From positions 3,630,001-3,694,000 of the forward strand of contig BSYO01000025.1 in assembly GCA_033239525.1 (NCBI GenBank): 64,000 bases of DNA, in the 5' to 3' direction. Both the position numbers and the translations under genes were made by a program. The stretch's first letter is position 1; every line of letters begins with the position of its first letter. Source of the stretch: Nepenthes gracilis. Its lineage: Eukaryota > Streptophyta > Magnoliopsida > Caryophyllales > Nepenthaceae. Below the pieces are notes generated by a model. It did not search any database. It was not told the origin of the DNA and was given only the letters and a program-made list of their open reading frames with translations. Positions 51,269-62,576 of this stretch are shown piece by piece.

Positions 51269-51794
51269 CTCAAAAATATTTATATACTTTGTATAATCCC
51301 TCAATCAGATTTGACCGATCTCACTTTACATTGTGAAATTCAGACTAATTATGAAAGTAGTGTTTAGATACTTTGTCCCTTATTAAACAATATAAATTGC
51401 CCAAGAGGTGGGTGAGAAACATAACTAGAGAAGACTAATTGAGAATGAGCCATAGACCAAGATTTGCTTTGTCACATCTGGAATAATAAAACTAAAATTA
51501 GATGTTAGACTTCTCCTAATAAAAGAGAAAAGGGAACCTATCAAGCTCAACACTTGTTCCATGCACCCTAGTTATGCGGTCTTTAGTTATGAGATTTTTG
51601 TGTTTATCCAATTGATTGTAACCTTTTACAATTGGTCTTATCTTAAACCATTCAACTGATCAATTTGTCTTTGGCTAGTAAGCATTTTTATTGGTTAAAA
51701 TCTCATGATTGATGCATCCTAGATTTGAGTTCTTGATGGATTTGGATTCAACTGGATATCGTGTTCATGCTAACGTCAGCTCTAGTCTCCATAT
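51269..51794. other. unassigned spacer
   Basis: Mixed-composition sequence without a recognisable coding frame or repeat. Confidence 0.4.
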
Positions 51795-52585
51795 TGTTGG
51801 GTTTGAATCCTATATACCACAATAAAAAACGAAAAGTTAGAGAAAAACGGTGGGACTCGTTCCTTGATTTATCTTCCAACACACAAGTCAGTTATTATTT
51901 TTTCGGAACAAAAAATGCAGAAACAAAACTTATGAGGAATGATACTGGGAAGGAAATTTATGAGTCTGACTCGAAGGGGGCGCCCGGCATGGAGTGGCTT
52001 TTGGTGATAGTGCGCTCATGGATAACGACTTTTCTAATCATCGGATTCACGGAAAGCGAAAAGTGGGAAAGGAAATGGCACTTGATTTCTTTGAAGGTGG
52101 AATGGCTTGTGTTTGTTTTGACCTTTCGAAGCCTTCGGAGTGTGTCCCTAGAACCTTTTTATAACTAGTTGACCTCACCATTCTTCTTTAAACGGAAAGG
52201 CTGGCTACCAGCTGCCCTGGGAGATTCTTTCCATTTATCGAAAAGATGCTGGCACTATTCAAGACAACCATGGAACAGAAGGAAGATTTCTTCCATTCTC
52301 GCAAGAATGCTGCACGCGGCATATCCTAAAGTTTCCATTATGGGATATGCGTTGAGTTGGGAACTTCCATTCCAGTTGAAGTTGTGATTTGGAGAGATCT
52401 TTTGCATCGCGATCAGTTAGGGAAAGTAATTTCTTGCGTGCGGTAATGGGTTCATGGGCCTCATCCGGCTCTCCGAAGGTCGTCTCTGATCAACTAGAGC
52501 ATTGACCGTCTTCTAGGCCTGCGAGCTATGCTTCTCTTGGACTGATCCCCTTTTTTGAGTCAGCCTACTTCAACCGTCTCTATCA
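51795..52585 (-). mobile_element. Tat-like solo LTR (minus orientation, 791 bp)
   Basis: On the minus strand it starts TGATAGAGACGGTTGAAG, comparable with TGTTAGACGGTCAACG of the LTR at 29414-30418, and ends GGATTCAAACCCAACA. It contains AGTTATAAAAAGG (TATA-like near 52160) and CTGACTTGTGTGTTGGAAG (complement near 51885), a Tat-type R motif. GC-richer than its surroundings, with chance open frames. No primer-binding site and no clear target duplication (CATAT and ATGAT). Confidence 0.6.
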
Positions 52586-53848
52586 ATGATGATAACCTAT
52601 TTACTTAGGAAATGATTCATACTTAGTAAAGTTATAAGCGAAAATGCAAGCTTGATCTTAGAAATCCCCAATAATCTTATCAACTTTCTTATGAAATGCA
52701 TCTCGGCCTCAACATTGGCAATATTATGTAACGGGTAGTTGACTCAACCTTTTGCCCTTATGCGGCTTGATAGTCACTGACCTAATAGAAAGTATTCTAC
52801 TAAGTATTAAATAAATATATTAGAGATTCCAAATCTAAAATCTAATCCTTTCATGTTCCATTATGGATAACCCATGCCATCTTAAAGGTATGGCTGGTTT
52901 GATGGTCTCAAAAAGAACGAGAAAGGCCCATGAATCTTTTAATTATTTGGACTTTTATATTGATATTGGCAAACTCGGTTCCAAACAAAATGCCAATTTT
53001 CATAATCTATAAGTACATAGAAATAATTAAGGAATATGTTAATGGTTTTATTTTTCTTGTTAGCTTTTACGCTATGAAAAATAATAAGTATATAAAAAGG
53101 ATAGCCAAAATAGCCTATGAAACAAAATTTTCTCAAAATAGATGGTATATTAAAATATAAAAAGTTGTTCATAAAAAACAAGAAGAAAGGAAACAAGCAA
53201 CCAAGAAAGGAATTTAGGTTCTTTATACCTCTAAGAGAGGCATTTATTTAATTTTTTTTAATTATAATCATTCAATTAATATTAAACGGTTAAAAGTCTT
53301 TTTTAAAAAAAATTAACTTTTTTAAAAAATTAACTAGTTTTATTTTTTTTAAAAAAATAATATAATTGTTCAATTAATATCAAACGATTGTAATTAAAAG
53401 AAAGTAAATTTATCTCTTTTTATAGGGGTAGGCTCCCAAATTGTTCAAGAATGAATAGGGAAAGGGGATTCCCACGAATTAAAATAGACAATATTTCAAT
53501 TCTATTTACATTTTTTAGTTTATTTTATTTTATTTTTATGCTTTAATTAAATTAAATTTACTTTTTACTTCTAAAATTAAATCAAAATTTTGGATTAAGA
53601 TTTTTCTAATCAGATTAAAGTATTTTTAGACTAAATTGACGAAAAAAATAATTAGTGAATGCTTAATTATTATTAATTTGTTATAACTATAATATTTGAT
53701 ATTAGCAATAAAAAAATTCTTTAATAAAAAATACATAATTTATTATATTGATTGAAATTATTATAAATTAAAGATAGAAAATAAAATCTACGACAACGAG
53801 AAAACGAAAAACAACGCCACCAATCTGTTTAACGCTCCTATCATTGGT
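52586..53848. other. AT-rich spacer
   Basis: No gene recognised. Around 53265-53400 GTTCAATTAATATCAAACG-like sequence occurs twice in direct orientation around a poly-T/poly-A core. This could be a decayed MITE. Confidence 0.4.
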
Positions 53849-54096
53849 GTGTACGGAGGGATTGAGGGGGCGTCCTTCCCTGTAGAGAAGGACCGTACTT
53901 CTCTTAATTTGGGCCGTCGGATGTAAAATTCGACGGTTACGTATTTTGGATGATTAAATTTAAAATCGAACGGCCCACGTTATATTATCCATTCAAAATG
54001 TGTAGGCCGTCAGATTTTACATCACACGGTTCAAATGAGGAGAAGGACGGTCCTTCTCCACAGAGGAGAAGGACGCCCCCCGGATCCGTGTACGGA
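53849..54096. mobile_element. palindromic Mutator-type MITE with perfect 9-bp TSD (copy 1)
   Basis: Element 53858-54087 (230 bp) is flanked on both sides by GTGTACGGA (53849-53857 and 54088-54096), a perfect 9-bp duplication typical of Mutator-like elements. The left end GGGATTGAGGGGGCGTCC is inverted at the right end as GGACGCCCCCCGGATCC. Inverted pairing extends inward (CCGTCGGATGTAAAA against TTTTACATCACACGG), so the whole element can fold as a hairpin. No coding capacity. Confidence 0.9.
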
Positions 54097-55659
54097 GTAT
54101 TTAGAATTATTTCTTGATATTAATTAATTAATTTATATATTTTTATATTAATATATTAATATAAACAAATAAATAAGCTAAAAATATTAAGATAAAAATG
54201 TTGACAAATAAATAAAATATATAAAAATTAAGAGCTATAAAGATATAAATAATAAAATAAATAAGTATAATTATTTTAAAATATATATTTTCAAAAATAT
54301 AGGTATGACATTTTACGACTTTTCTGCTAACCTAATCAACCTAATTTTAAAGAAGTTCTAATATATTATGTGTTCCAATATTTTTCAAAAATATTTCAAT
54401 TAAAATTTATTTAAAATACCCATAATAATTTTTTTAAAATTAATTATAATTTAAAAAATTAAAAATATCTTGTGTATTTATTTATTTATTTATGTATTAT
54501 TAATTTATTTTGTAAATAGAAATTTAATTTCTTTCCCAATCAGCGTACCCCACCATTGTTAGGTAGGTATGGAAACGATGGCTTGATGAATAAATGACAA
54601 TATACTAATTTAAAAATTATTTTAATAATATATTTTAATTTTTTCCAAAATATTATCTAATAATATAATTATATTTATTTTTATATTAATTTTTAGAAGT
54701 TTTAATCTCGCAATTTTAAGTGGAGATTCATTTTTCAACCAAAAAAAAATATATATTGATTTTGTAATTTTAGGACTTACCTTTCAAAAATATACTGAAA
54801 AATAATAGAATCTTGATGATAATAATACATTTATATGGTCAAAGAGGAATTAAGTGTGATATGATAGGATATATATTTAATAATTTATTAAAATAATTAA
54901 AAATTATGATTATATAAGGTTTTATTATATTTTATTAAAAATTATTTTTTAATTAGTCTGATATTTAATAAAAATAAAAATATTTTTATAATTAATAAAT
55001 TAATTATTTTTTTGTTATATAAATAATAAAATTATCTATAACTAATAAAAAATAATATTTTCTATTTTTTAAAAATTATAAGTAGACAGCTTTTTATATT
55101 TGTTTTATAATTGAGGTTTTAAATATAATTTAAAATTAAATTATTATAAATTTATTTATATAGCAAAAATTAAATTTAAAATAGAATTTGGATTTTCTAA
55201 AATATAATATGATTATCATAAATTTATTTCTAAATATCATTAAAACAGTATAGAGTATTTTATTATCAGATATTTTATTAATTATATTATATTATTTTAT
55301 TTTTTTATTCGATCTTAATTTATTCATGTGGTATAAGAGATTATGGCTAATGATAATTTTTTAATTTGTATGAAATTATTTACTTATAATATATTCTTGA
55401 TTTTCTAGATCAAAGCTTATTATTTATGCTTTTAAAGATTACATTTTTAGCTAGTAGGACACACACACACGTGTAATCTTTTATAAAGATTTACAAATTT
55501 AAAGAGGGTGAAAAATAAATATTTAATTGATCAATCTGCATAATTTTAATAAATAAATTAAATAATGAATATTTCACATAAGTAAAATAATTTGAAAAAA
55601 AAATACTTTTTTATAAAAAAATCTTAAAATTTTAGATTATTGCCGGGTAAATGTTAAAA

Positions 55660-55690
<31 letters not shown>

Positions 55691-55705
55691 AATATTTTCC
55701 ACACG
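54097..55705. other. AT-rich spacer
   Basis: 1.6 kb of low-complexity AT sequence with (AC)n near 55460 and (AT)n near 55668. No coding or repeat structure otherwise. Confidence 0.5.
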
Positions 55706-55929
55706 CAACCCAACGGGTTGAGGGGGCGTCCTTCTCCCCTGTGAAGAAAGATCGTCCTTCTCTTAATTTGGGCCGTCAGATATAAAATCTGACAGTTATG
55801 TGTTTTTGATGATTAAATTTAAAATCGAACGGTCCATATTATATTATCCATTCAAAACGTGTGGACCGTCGAATTTTACATCTGACGGTTCAGATGAGGA
55901 GAAGGACGCCCCCCGAATCCCAACCGAAA
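55706..55929. mobile_element. palindromic Mutator-type MITE (copy 2)
   Basis: Element 55715-55920 (206 bp) belongs to the family at 53858-54087. The left end GGGTTGAGGGGGCGTCC is inverted at the right as GGACGCCCCCCGAATCC. The flanks CAACCCAAC (55706-55714) and CAACCGAAA (55921-55929) agree at 7 of 9, an eroded 9-bp duplication. It lacks the extra GGACGGTCCTTCTCC stretch of copy 1. Confidence 0.85.
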
Positions 55930-56356
55930 CATACCATAAAAGAGTAGTTGTTTCAAATTTTTTTTTATAATAATGGTTTGAAATTAATCGAGTGATTGTA
56001 TTATTTTAAAAGAAATAATTAATTTTTTTAAAAAATATTTTAATTATTTAAATAATTATACTTTAAAAAATTAAATTAATTTCTCTTAAAAAAAAAGTAA
56101 AAATCCTAAAATTTGGACACTGACATCGTCTCCTTCTCCAATTTATATGAATCACAGCAAAATATATTCAAAATATCATCTAATTTAATAAATTATACAA
56201 ATTGATAAAATATTGAATAATTATTTTTAACTACATATATATTAGTTTCAAAAATCTAAAATTAGCTAATTAAATATTTTTAGTAATTAATTAACATGGC
56301 AGAAGCTGAAACAATAACACCTGTATAATTTCTCTCCTCCTGGTCCGTCTTCTGAT

Positions 56357-56363
56357 CTGTCCC

Positions 56364-56395
<32 letters not shown>

Positions 56396-56409
56396 GTCTC
56401 TCTCTCTCA
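56357..56409. repeat. (CT)n microsatellite in the promoter region of the hAT-derived gene
   Basis: About 53 bp of CT dinucleotides with a few interruptions, some 65 bp before the candidate TATA box. CT/GA tracts are common near plant transcription starts and can bind GAGA-type factors. Confidence 0.85.
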
Positions 56410-56473
56410 GCCACGATCTCCATGACACTTCAAAAAGTAAAAACATCTGAACAGAGCCATCAACGGAGACAGC

Positions 56474-56481
56474 TATAAATA
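56474..56481 (+). promoter_or_regulatory. candidate TATA box of the hAT-derived gene
   Basis: TATAAATA sits 278 bp before the start codon, downstream of the CT tract. A start near 56505 would give a leader of about 250 bases with several short upstream ATGs (for example 56510 and 56568). Confidence 0.45.
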
Positions 56482-56751
56482 ACACAGCTCACTATAATTT
56501 CCCCCGGCATGGGAGCCAACCGGAAATTGAGCTCTGTCGAGAGACCCAACGGCTTTTTCCAGGTAAATGCACGGTAAAACCGTTGGAACTGAAAGAACCT
56601 ATGAATCTTCCATCCATGAAGACGACGATGAGGAGAATAAAAGAGCATAGAACCCCATAAATCCCTGCAAATTCCCCCGACCCCACAGATTGGTCTTTAT
56701 TTCCTTGTCGTTGGGGCCTCTCTTGAATTTTCTGTTTTTTCTGGCTCCTCA

Positions 56752-59154
56752 ATGTCAGCCGGCGACGCCCCCAGCACGCCGTTGGCAATCGAGACATCGG
56801 AGGCCGGGCTGGCGCTCTCGGCGGATGAGGCGACGGCGAAAGCGGTGCACAAGAGGTATGCGGGACTGCTGATGGTACGGAGCAAAGCCTTAAAGGGTAA
56901 AGGGGCGTGGTACTGGGCGCATTTGGAGCCTTTGCTCGTGCACAACGACACCGGCCTTCCGAAGACCGTGAAGCTCAAGTGCTGCCTCTGCGACACTATT
57001 TTTAGCGCCTCCAACCCCTCTCGCACGGCGTCGGAGCACCTGAAGAGAGGCACTTGCCCAAATTTCAGTTCTACCCCGAGACCCATTTCCTCCTTTTCCC
57101 CAACCAACGTTATCATTCCTGCTGCGCCGACGGATTCTTCTCCTCCTCTCTCCCAGCAAAACCACGGGAAGCGCAGTTCACCCGGTCTTAGTAGCGCCGC
57201 CGCCGCCGCCGCCACTAGTGGTGCTCCTTCTTCCTCCTATCACGCATCATCTCTTGCTGTTATTGATCCTTCTAAGTACTGCTCCAACATGGGTTATTCT
57301 TCGACGGCGGCGGCTGTGCCAGCCACCTCCACAGTGGCTACGGCTGGTACGGCGGCGGCGATTTTGTCTAAGCAGCAGCAGCAGCATTTATTGTTGTCCT
57401 GTAGGAAAGAGGATTTGGGTCCCCTAGCTATGTTCAAGGACTGTGTAAAGAGGCTAAAGAGTCCTAAAACAACAGCTGGTCCAGCTTTGAGCAAGACGCA
57501 GATAGATTGTGCCCTTGATTATCTGGCTGAATGGGTCTACGAGTCATGTGGATCTGTCTCTTTCTCAAGCCTTGAGCACCCCAAGTTCAAACTCTTCCTT
57601 TCTCAAGTGGGTTTGCCTGGAATTTCAAGGAGGGAATTTTGTGATTCTAGGTTGGATTCCAAGTATGAGGAAGCTAAGAGTGAAGCCGAGGAAAGAATTA
57701 GGGATTCCATGTTCTTTCAAATCGCTTCTGATGGGTGGAAATCAAGAAGCCATGGCTTGATTGGTGAGGAGAATTTGGTTAATTTGACGGTCAATCTTCC
57801 TAATGGGACCAGTGTTTACAGGAGGGCGGTGTTTACCGGCGGCGTGCAGGTGCCTTCTAAGTACGTAGAGGAGGTTTTGTGGGAAACAATTGTCGATACT
57901 TGTGGGATTTCTGTGCAGCATTGCGTAGGAATTGTAGCAGATAGGTTCAAGAACAAAGCTTTGAAGAACTTAGAGAATCAGAATCACTGGATGGTCAATC
58001 TTTCTTGTCAGTATCAAGGTTTCAATAGTTTGATTAAGTACTTTTATAGGGAGCTTCCTCTATTTAAGAAAGTCGCTGAAAATTGTCTTAAACTTGCAAA
58101 CTTCGTGAATAACGAATCTCAAGTGAGAAATAGCTTCCGCAAGTATCAATTACAGGAGTTTGGCTGTACTGGGTTGATCCAGGTGCCCGTTTGTGACCAA
58201 GAAAACCCCAATTTCGAAGCGTTGTATGCAATAATGGAAGGCATAATGAGTTTAGCCAATGCCCTCCAGTCCATACTGTTAGATGAATCCTACAAGGTAG
58301 CATCAATGGAGGATCAGTCTGCAAGAGAATTCGGAGAAATAATCCGGGATGCAGGGTTTTGGAATGATTTGGAAGCAGTAAGATCATTAGTTAGACTCGT
58401 CAAGGAAATGGCTCATGAGATCAAGACCGAAAGGCCGCTAGTTGGACAATGCCTTCCTCTTTGGAACGAACTTAGATCAAAGGTGAGAGACTGGTCTGAT
58501 AACTTCGACGTTTCTGAAGGAATTGCTGAGAAGGTGATTGAGAGGCGATTCAAAAAGAACTACCACCCTGCTTGGGCGGCCGCATACATTCTCGATCCTC
58601 TTTATTTGATCAGAGACACTAGTGGGAAATACTTACCACCATTCAAATGCTTGACGCAGCAGCAGGAGAAGGATGTGGATAGATTGATTACTCGGCTCGT
58701 GCCAAGAGAAGAAGTGCATATTGCATTAATGGAGCTAATGAAATGGAGGACAGAAGGTCTTGATCCTATATATGCCCAAGCTGTTCAATTGAAGAAGAGA
58801 GATCCTCTTACTAAAAAGATGAGAATTGCCAATCCTCAGAGTAGTAGGCTTATTTGGGAAACTTACCTCAGTGAATTCAATTCACTGGGGAAGGTTGCAA
58901 TTAGGCTGATCTTTCTTCATGCGACTTCGAGTGGGTTTAAGTGCAATTCGTCTTTCCTGAGATGGGTTCGTGCTCTTGGGCACTCCAGGGTTGGAATCGA
59001 TATAGCTCAAAAGATGATTTTCATTGCTGCTCATTCTAAGCTCGAGAGGCGGGAATTTTCGAATGATGAAGACAAGGATGCAGAGATGTTTTCATTGCCA
59101 AATGGTGAGGATGATGTGCCAAATGAGGTTTTTGTCGATGCTTCCTCAACGTAG
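56752..59154 (+). CDS. BED zinc-finger, hAT-transposase-derived protein (AT1G12380/AT1G62870-like), 800 aa
   Basis: A single uninterrupted exon. Residues 52-105 hold a BED-type finger with C77-x2-C80 and H96-x5-C102. Residues 106-215 are low complexity (Ser, Pro, an Ala run at 149-154, QQQQ at 208-211), probably disordered. Residues 225-770 resemble the hAT/DUF659-like catalytic fold. D327 in ASDGW fits the first catalytic aspartate and D397 the second, but D397 is followed by R where active transposases usually have N (ADRF). The C-terminal block (WETYLSEF, then FLHATSSGFKC and AAHSKLERREFS) follows the conserved plant family rather than the usual hAT dimerisation motif. An intact frame, good codon use, and no terminal repeats or 8-bp duplications point to a domesticated host gene, likely nuclear and DNA-binding. 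The biological role is not known to me. Confidence 0.88.
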   Translation: MSAGDAPSTPLAIETSEAGLALSADEATAKAVHKRYAGLLMVRSKALKGKGAWYWAHLEPLLVHNDTGLPKTVKLKCCLCDTIFSASNPSRTASEHLKRGTCPNFSSTPRPISSFSPTNVIIPAAPTDSSPPLSQQNHGKRSSPGLSSAAAAAATSGAPSSSYHASSLAVIDPSKYCSNMGYSSTAAAVPATSTVATAGTAAAILSKQQQQHLLLSCRKEDLGPLAMFKDCVKRLKSPKTTAGPALSKTQIDCALDYLAEWVYESCGSVSFSSLEHPKFKLFLSQVGLPGISRREFCDSRLDSKYEEAKSEAEERIRDSMFFQIASDGWKSRSHGLIGEENLVNLTVNLPNGTSVYRRAVFTGGVQVPSKYVEEVLWETIVDTCGISVQHCVGIVADRFKNKALKNLENQNHWMVNLSCQYQGFNSLIKYFYRELPLFKKVAENCLKLANFVNNESQVRNSFRKYQLQEFGCTGLIQVPVCDQENPNFEALYAIMEGIMSLANALQSILLDESYKVASMEDQSAREFGEIIRDAGFWNDLEAVRSLVRLVKEMAHEIKTERPLVGQCLPLWNELRSKVRDWSDNFDVSEGIAEKVIERRFKKNYHPAWAAAYILDPLYLIRDTSGKYLPPFKCLTQQQEKDVDRLITRLVPREEVHIALMELMKWRTEGLDPIYAQAVQLKKRDPLTKKMRIANPQSSRLIWETYLSEFNSLGKVAIRLIFLHATSSGFKCNSSFLRWVRALGHSRVGIDIAQKMIFIAAHSKLERREFSNDEDKDAEMFSLPNGEDDVPNEVFVDASST

Positions 59155-59640
59155 CATTTTTTTCTTTTGCCCATTTTCTAGAATTACATCGTGTATAATT
59201 TCTTGAATTCTTTCCCCATTTTGTCTTGTTTCCCTCCCCCATTTGGTATTCGTTTCCTTACACCTTGAAGATTTTAAGGCAGCCATTTGGTGAAGGAAGA
59301 ATCATTACTGGCTTCTTGCGTTGAGCAAACTTCATCTCTTACTTGGGCATGAATTCGGAAAACTATCCCTTTTGTTTCGTAAGGGTTTTTTTCGGCGCAT
59401 GCATGGGAGCTGCAGAACAAGAAGAATGTTGTGAACATTGCTTCTTTAGCTTGGGATAAGAGTGTATGTCTAGTGGGGGATTGTTCTTTATAATTCTCAC
59501 AAAATCAAAACATCATTCTTCATAGCCTTTTCCTTTAAACTTCGATGAATTTCATTTACTGCCTATGATTTTTGAAAAATCATTTTTTTTGTCATGGCTA
59601 GATTTTGGCATCCTATGATCAATAAAGAAATCCCGTCTCA
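59155..59640 (+). other. 3' UTR of the hAT-derived gene
   Basis: Non-coding sequence after the stop, with AATAAA at 59621-59626, a plausible polyadenylation signal about 470 bases downstream. Confidence 0.5.
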
Positions 59641-60547
59641 AAACTGAAAAAATAAAATAAAAATTGAGTCAGTCTAAAAATATGGTGATTTGTTGCACAT
59701 AGATTAACCTTACCTCTATTTTACAGTGTTTTTGTCATTTGAACCCATAATTTATAGGTCAAGAGGTAGCTATTGTGCCAAAACTTACATTTAAGTCATT
59801 GTCTAAGGTTGTTACAACTATTTATTTGGTTGATTACTAATCCAGCTATCCTTTGAATTGATTCAAGTTAACAATCATCTTTATCTAACCAAAGTTCAGA
59901 TGTGCATTTGAGTTACTCACATTTTAATTCTTCTTTTTATGTTAAAGAAAAAACATAAATTCTTAATTGTTTAGTGCATTGGGTTGCAACCATTGATGAA
60001 AAAATTCTGCATGGGTATGGGCTACATCGGATGAAATGTATCTATTTTGAACATATCAGATGTAAAGCTATTTTGTAAATGGAAACCGAGGAGCAAATAT
60101 TAACCAATATATATGAAAATATTAAATGTGTTTGTAAAAATAACGGCTAATATTTTACATGTTAACTAATATTTTATTCTAAGATTATAAGCTAGACTTG
60201 TGATAATGCTCTAATGCATGTATAAACAAATGGAGCGAAGATTGATTCGCCTTTGCCTCCTGATGTCATTGTTTGTTATTTGTGGCATCCCATTCTTTCT
60301 ATGCTCTAATGTGAGGCCTCTTTTCAGGTTAAAGCTGTGAACACCATTTTTTGAATTTGGGTTCAGTTTGACTGCAATTTCCTCAATTCATGCTGCTGGG
60401 ATGCCAAAGTCGTTAAATCATGTTGCTGTCGTTTAAGAAGCTCTATACTTCTTCTGATCAGCCTCAGAGTTCACCTTTTGTGACAGCAAACTAAGTAATA
60501 TTTCCACTGCTCCCTTCTTCTTCTTTTGTCTTTGTCATTTATCTTAG
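59641..60547. other. spacer
   Basis: No domain or repeat recognised. An ATG-started 24-codon frame at 60420 (MLLSFKKLYTSS) is too short to call. Confidence 0.4.
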
Positions 60548-60738
60548 AAAAATACTACTATTATTGTAAGTTTACTACAATTCTATAAAATAAAATAAAA
60601 TAAAATATCATGTGGCATTCATTGAACGATCTATTTCCTTATTGTTTAGTCTATTGAATGAGCTCACATAACAGGTGCCACATCATCCTCTTTAATAAAA
60701 TTATAGTAAACTTCTAGTATTAGTAGTATTGTATTTTT
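60548..60738. mobile_element. MITE with ~36-bp terminal inverted repeats
   Basis: The left end AAAAATACTACTATTATTG...AAGTTTACTACAATTCTAT is inverted at the right as ATAATTTTA...AAACTTC...AGTATTAGTAGTATTG. About 80% of the 36 positions pair. The flanks share ATCTTAG and ATCTTGA, consistent with a short target duplication (hAT-like 8 bp, or eroded). No coding capacity. Confidence 0.7.
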
Positions 60739-61331
60739 ATCTTGACACTTATCCTCATATGCCCTGGATCTTCATCATCATTCGATCTTGCAAAATGTCA
60801 AGGCCTGGAGCCTTCATAGAATCTACGAACTTATAAACTTTGTAAGTTTTATATGAAGAGAACTCGTATGGTGATTAAGGAGTAGTATTTTTGTGTTACT
60901 GAGAGACTGAGGAGACTCTTGTAGTTTAACTATAACCTGTTTCAAGGGAAATTGTAGAGAAGAACAAATGGGGCCAGAATCAATCGTATAGAGCTAGAGC
61001 ATTGATTTAATGGCTTTGTGGCATCACTTGTATTGGAGAATACGGAATTACTATGTGCCAATATTGGAGCATATTTCATATTTGTTGTTTTCCACCCATT
61101 TTCCATTTTGGTACTTGAATCTTGTCAAGGGTATACATCTAAAGCATATTTTGTGTGATGCATACCTGAACCAAGGTTCGACTCAGAAAAAAGAAGACCC
61201 GAGATGGGGTTCGGTCTGAGTAACTATTAACCTGTGTTCAACGGACCCATAATAAACAAACGAAGGGGCTTTGTTGGTTTTCTCGAGAAAACTTCTTTGA
61301 TACAAAAGCTAGTATTGGCTAAATACTGGAT
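60739..61331. other. spacer
   Basis: No feature recognised. Chance open frames only. Confidence 0.35.
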
Positions 61332-62576
61332 ATGAGGAAAGAAGAGTTTGCTGATAGTGGTGAAGGGGCCAGCTCATGTTCTAGGGGTGGTGGAGGTATG
61401 AGAGCTGTCGGGATACTGGTTCCGTTGAACTGTATGCTGAGGCTAGCTCAATGCACTTCTTAATATTGACGACTTAGTTTCCATGAATGATGAGAATTTT
61501 CTTTGAGCATGAAAGGGCAAAGATTTCTCCCGCATAAGGCGTTTTGCTCTCAAGAATTTCGAACATGGATGCAAATATCAAGGTCTTCCAAAGTCGATAT
61601 TTTTTAATACTGCGTCAATATCGTGATATATTTTTGTATTGATCAATAAAGTTAATATATCGGTCGATATATCGGCCAATACGAAATTGTCATTACATGA
61701 TTTTAGAAAAAGTTTTTCATCTAATATATTTGATATTGATGCATATTGTTCGATATGTCCTATATTGATACTATCATAACCGATACCGATATTTTAATCC
61801 ATGATTTTAGATGCTTTGTATGGTTTGTGGGCCTTGTATTTATAAGAGAGTTTAGGAGCCATTACGCCACCTAGGCATTGCCAGATTAGCCAGGTATCCG
61901 AGGCTCATAGGATTGGTACAACTACTCCATGATCTCCTCCGATTGCCACAAATTCGTCTAATTGGCTTTCATCCAACAATCGCCCTCTCGGAGGCGTCAG
62001 GTGTAGCTTTCTGCTTGTCAAGCACGCTTTTTGTCAATTAGGTCAGTGACAAATTGTCTTTGCCCACTAGTTTACGTTGATGTGTCTTGCCAGCCAGTGC
62101 AAGTCGACGAGGTTGGATAAGAACCCTACTATGTGCCCTTGTTAACTCCTCTGACTTTGGTCTATTGAAATATCTTGACTGATTGACCTTAGGGTCTGTC
62201 GATAAAATGTTTCCCTAGTTAGTTAAATTTCATGGTTGGGGTAAGAGCCAGTCCTACACATTCAGATCCTTCGACCCCTTTAATTACTTGTTTTCATCCG
62301 ATGCTCTTCAGGACTCAACCCGATGTTTCCTCCTCTGTTATTTTACCTGCCTGGAAAAAATGCCTTGTAGAGAATAGTTTAATCTAAATCGACTTGCTAA
62401 TTTCCTGATTTCTTGTGGCAGGTGCCTTCAGCAGCTATCGCGGGCAGGGAAGACCGCCACAGAGAAGCTTTGTCAATAACGATAGCCACAATATCATGAT
62501 TCAATCCGACATTAATGGTACCAAAATTGTTTATCCGAAAGAAGAGATGCTTCCTGAAACTGTTGCTAGGGAATGA
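61332..62576 (+). CDS. candidate small two-exon gene, product unrecognised (72 aa)
   Basis: Exon 1 (61332-61395) starts MRKEEFADSGEG and ends at a good donor (GGAG|GTATGAG). Exon 2 (62422-62576) follows an acceptor TTTCTTGTGGCAG. The join completes a glycine codon and keeps frame to a TGA at 62574. The product has a Gly/Arg/Ser-rich first half (SSCSRGGGGAFSSYRGQGRP) and a polar second half with IMIQSDINGTKIVYPKEE, then ends ETVARE. An in-frame TAA four codons before the ATG limits the 5' end, unless further exons exist. I do not recognise the family. Codon use and base composition look coding, mostly in exon 2. It could be the 3' end of a longer gene or a non-coding transcript. The inferred intron contains a CGATAT-rich repeat near 61596-61797. 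Confidence 0.35.
61596..61797. mobile_element. CGATAT-rich MITE-like block
   Basis: GTCGATATTTTTTAATAC at the left is partly inverted at the right as CCGATACCGATATTTTAAT. The interior holds repeated ATATCG/CGATAT words, some overlapping to form short palindromes. It resembles the AT-rich MITEs often found in plant introns. No target duplication was established. Confidence 0.4.

Noticed and set aside
51761..52387. Two adjacent open frames of 135 and 72 codons
   Set aside because: Both are within a minus-oriented Tat-like LTR and show no domain. GC-richer LTR sequence leaves frames open by chance.
56697..57215. 172-codon minus-strand ORF overlapping the hAT-derived gene start
   Set aside because: Antisense shadow of a GC-rich exon. 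The plus-strand frame has the zinc finger and full-length homology.
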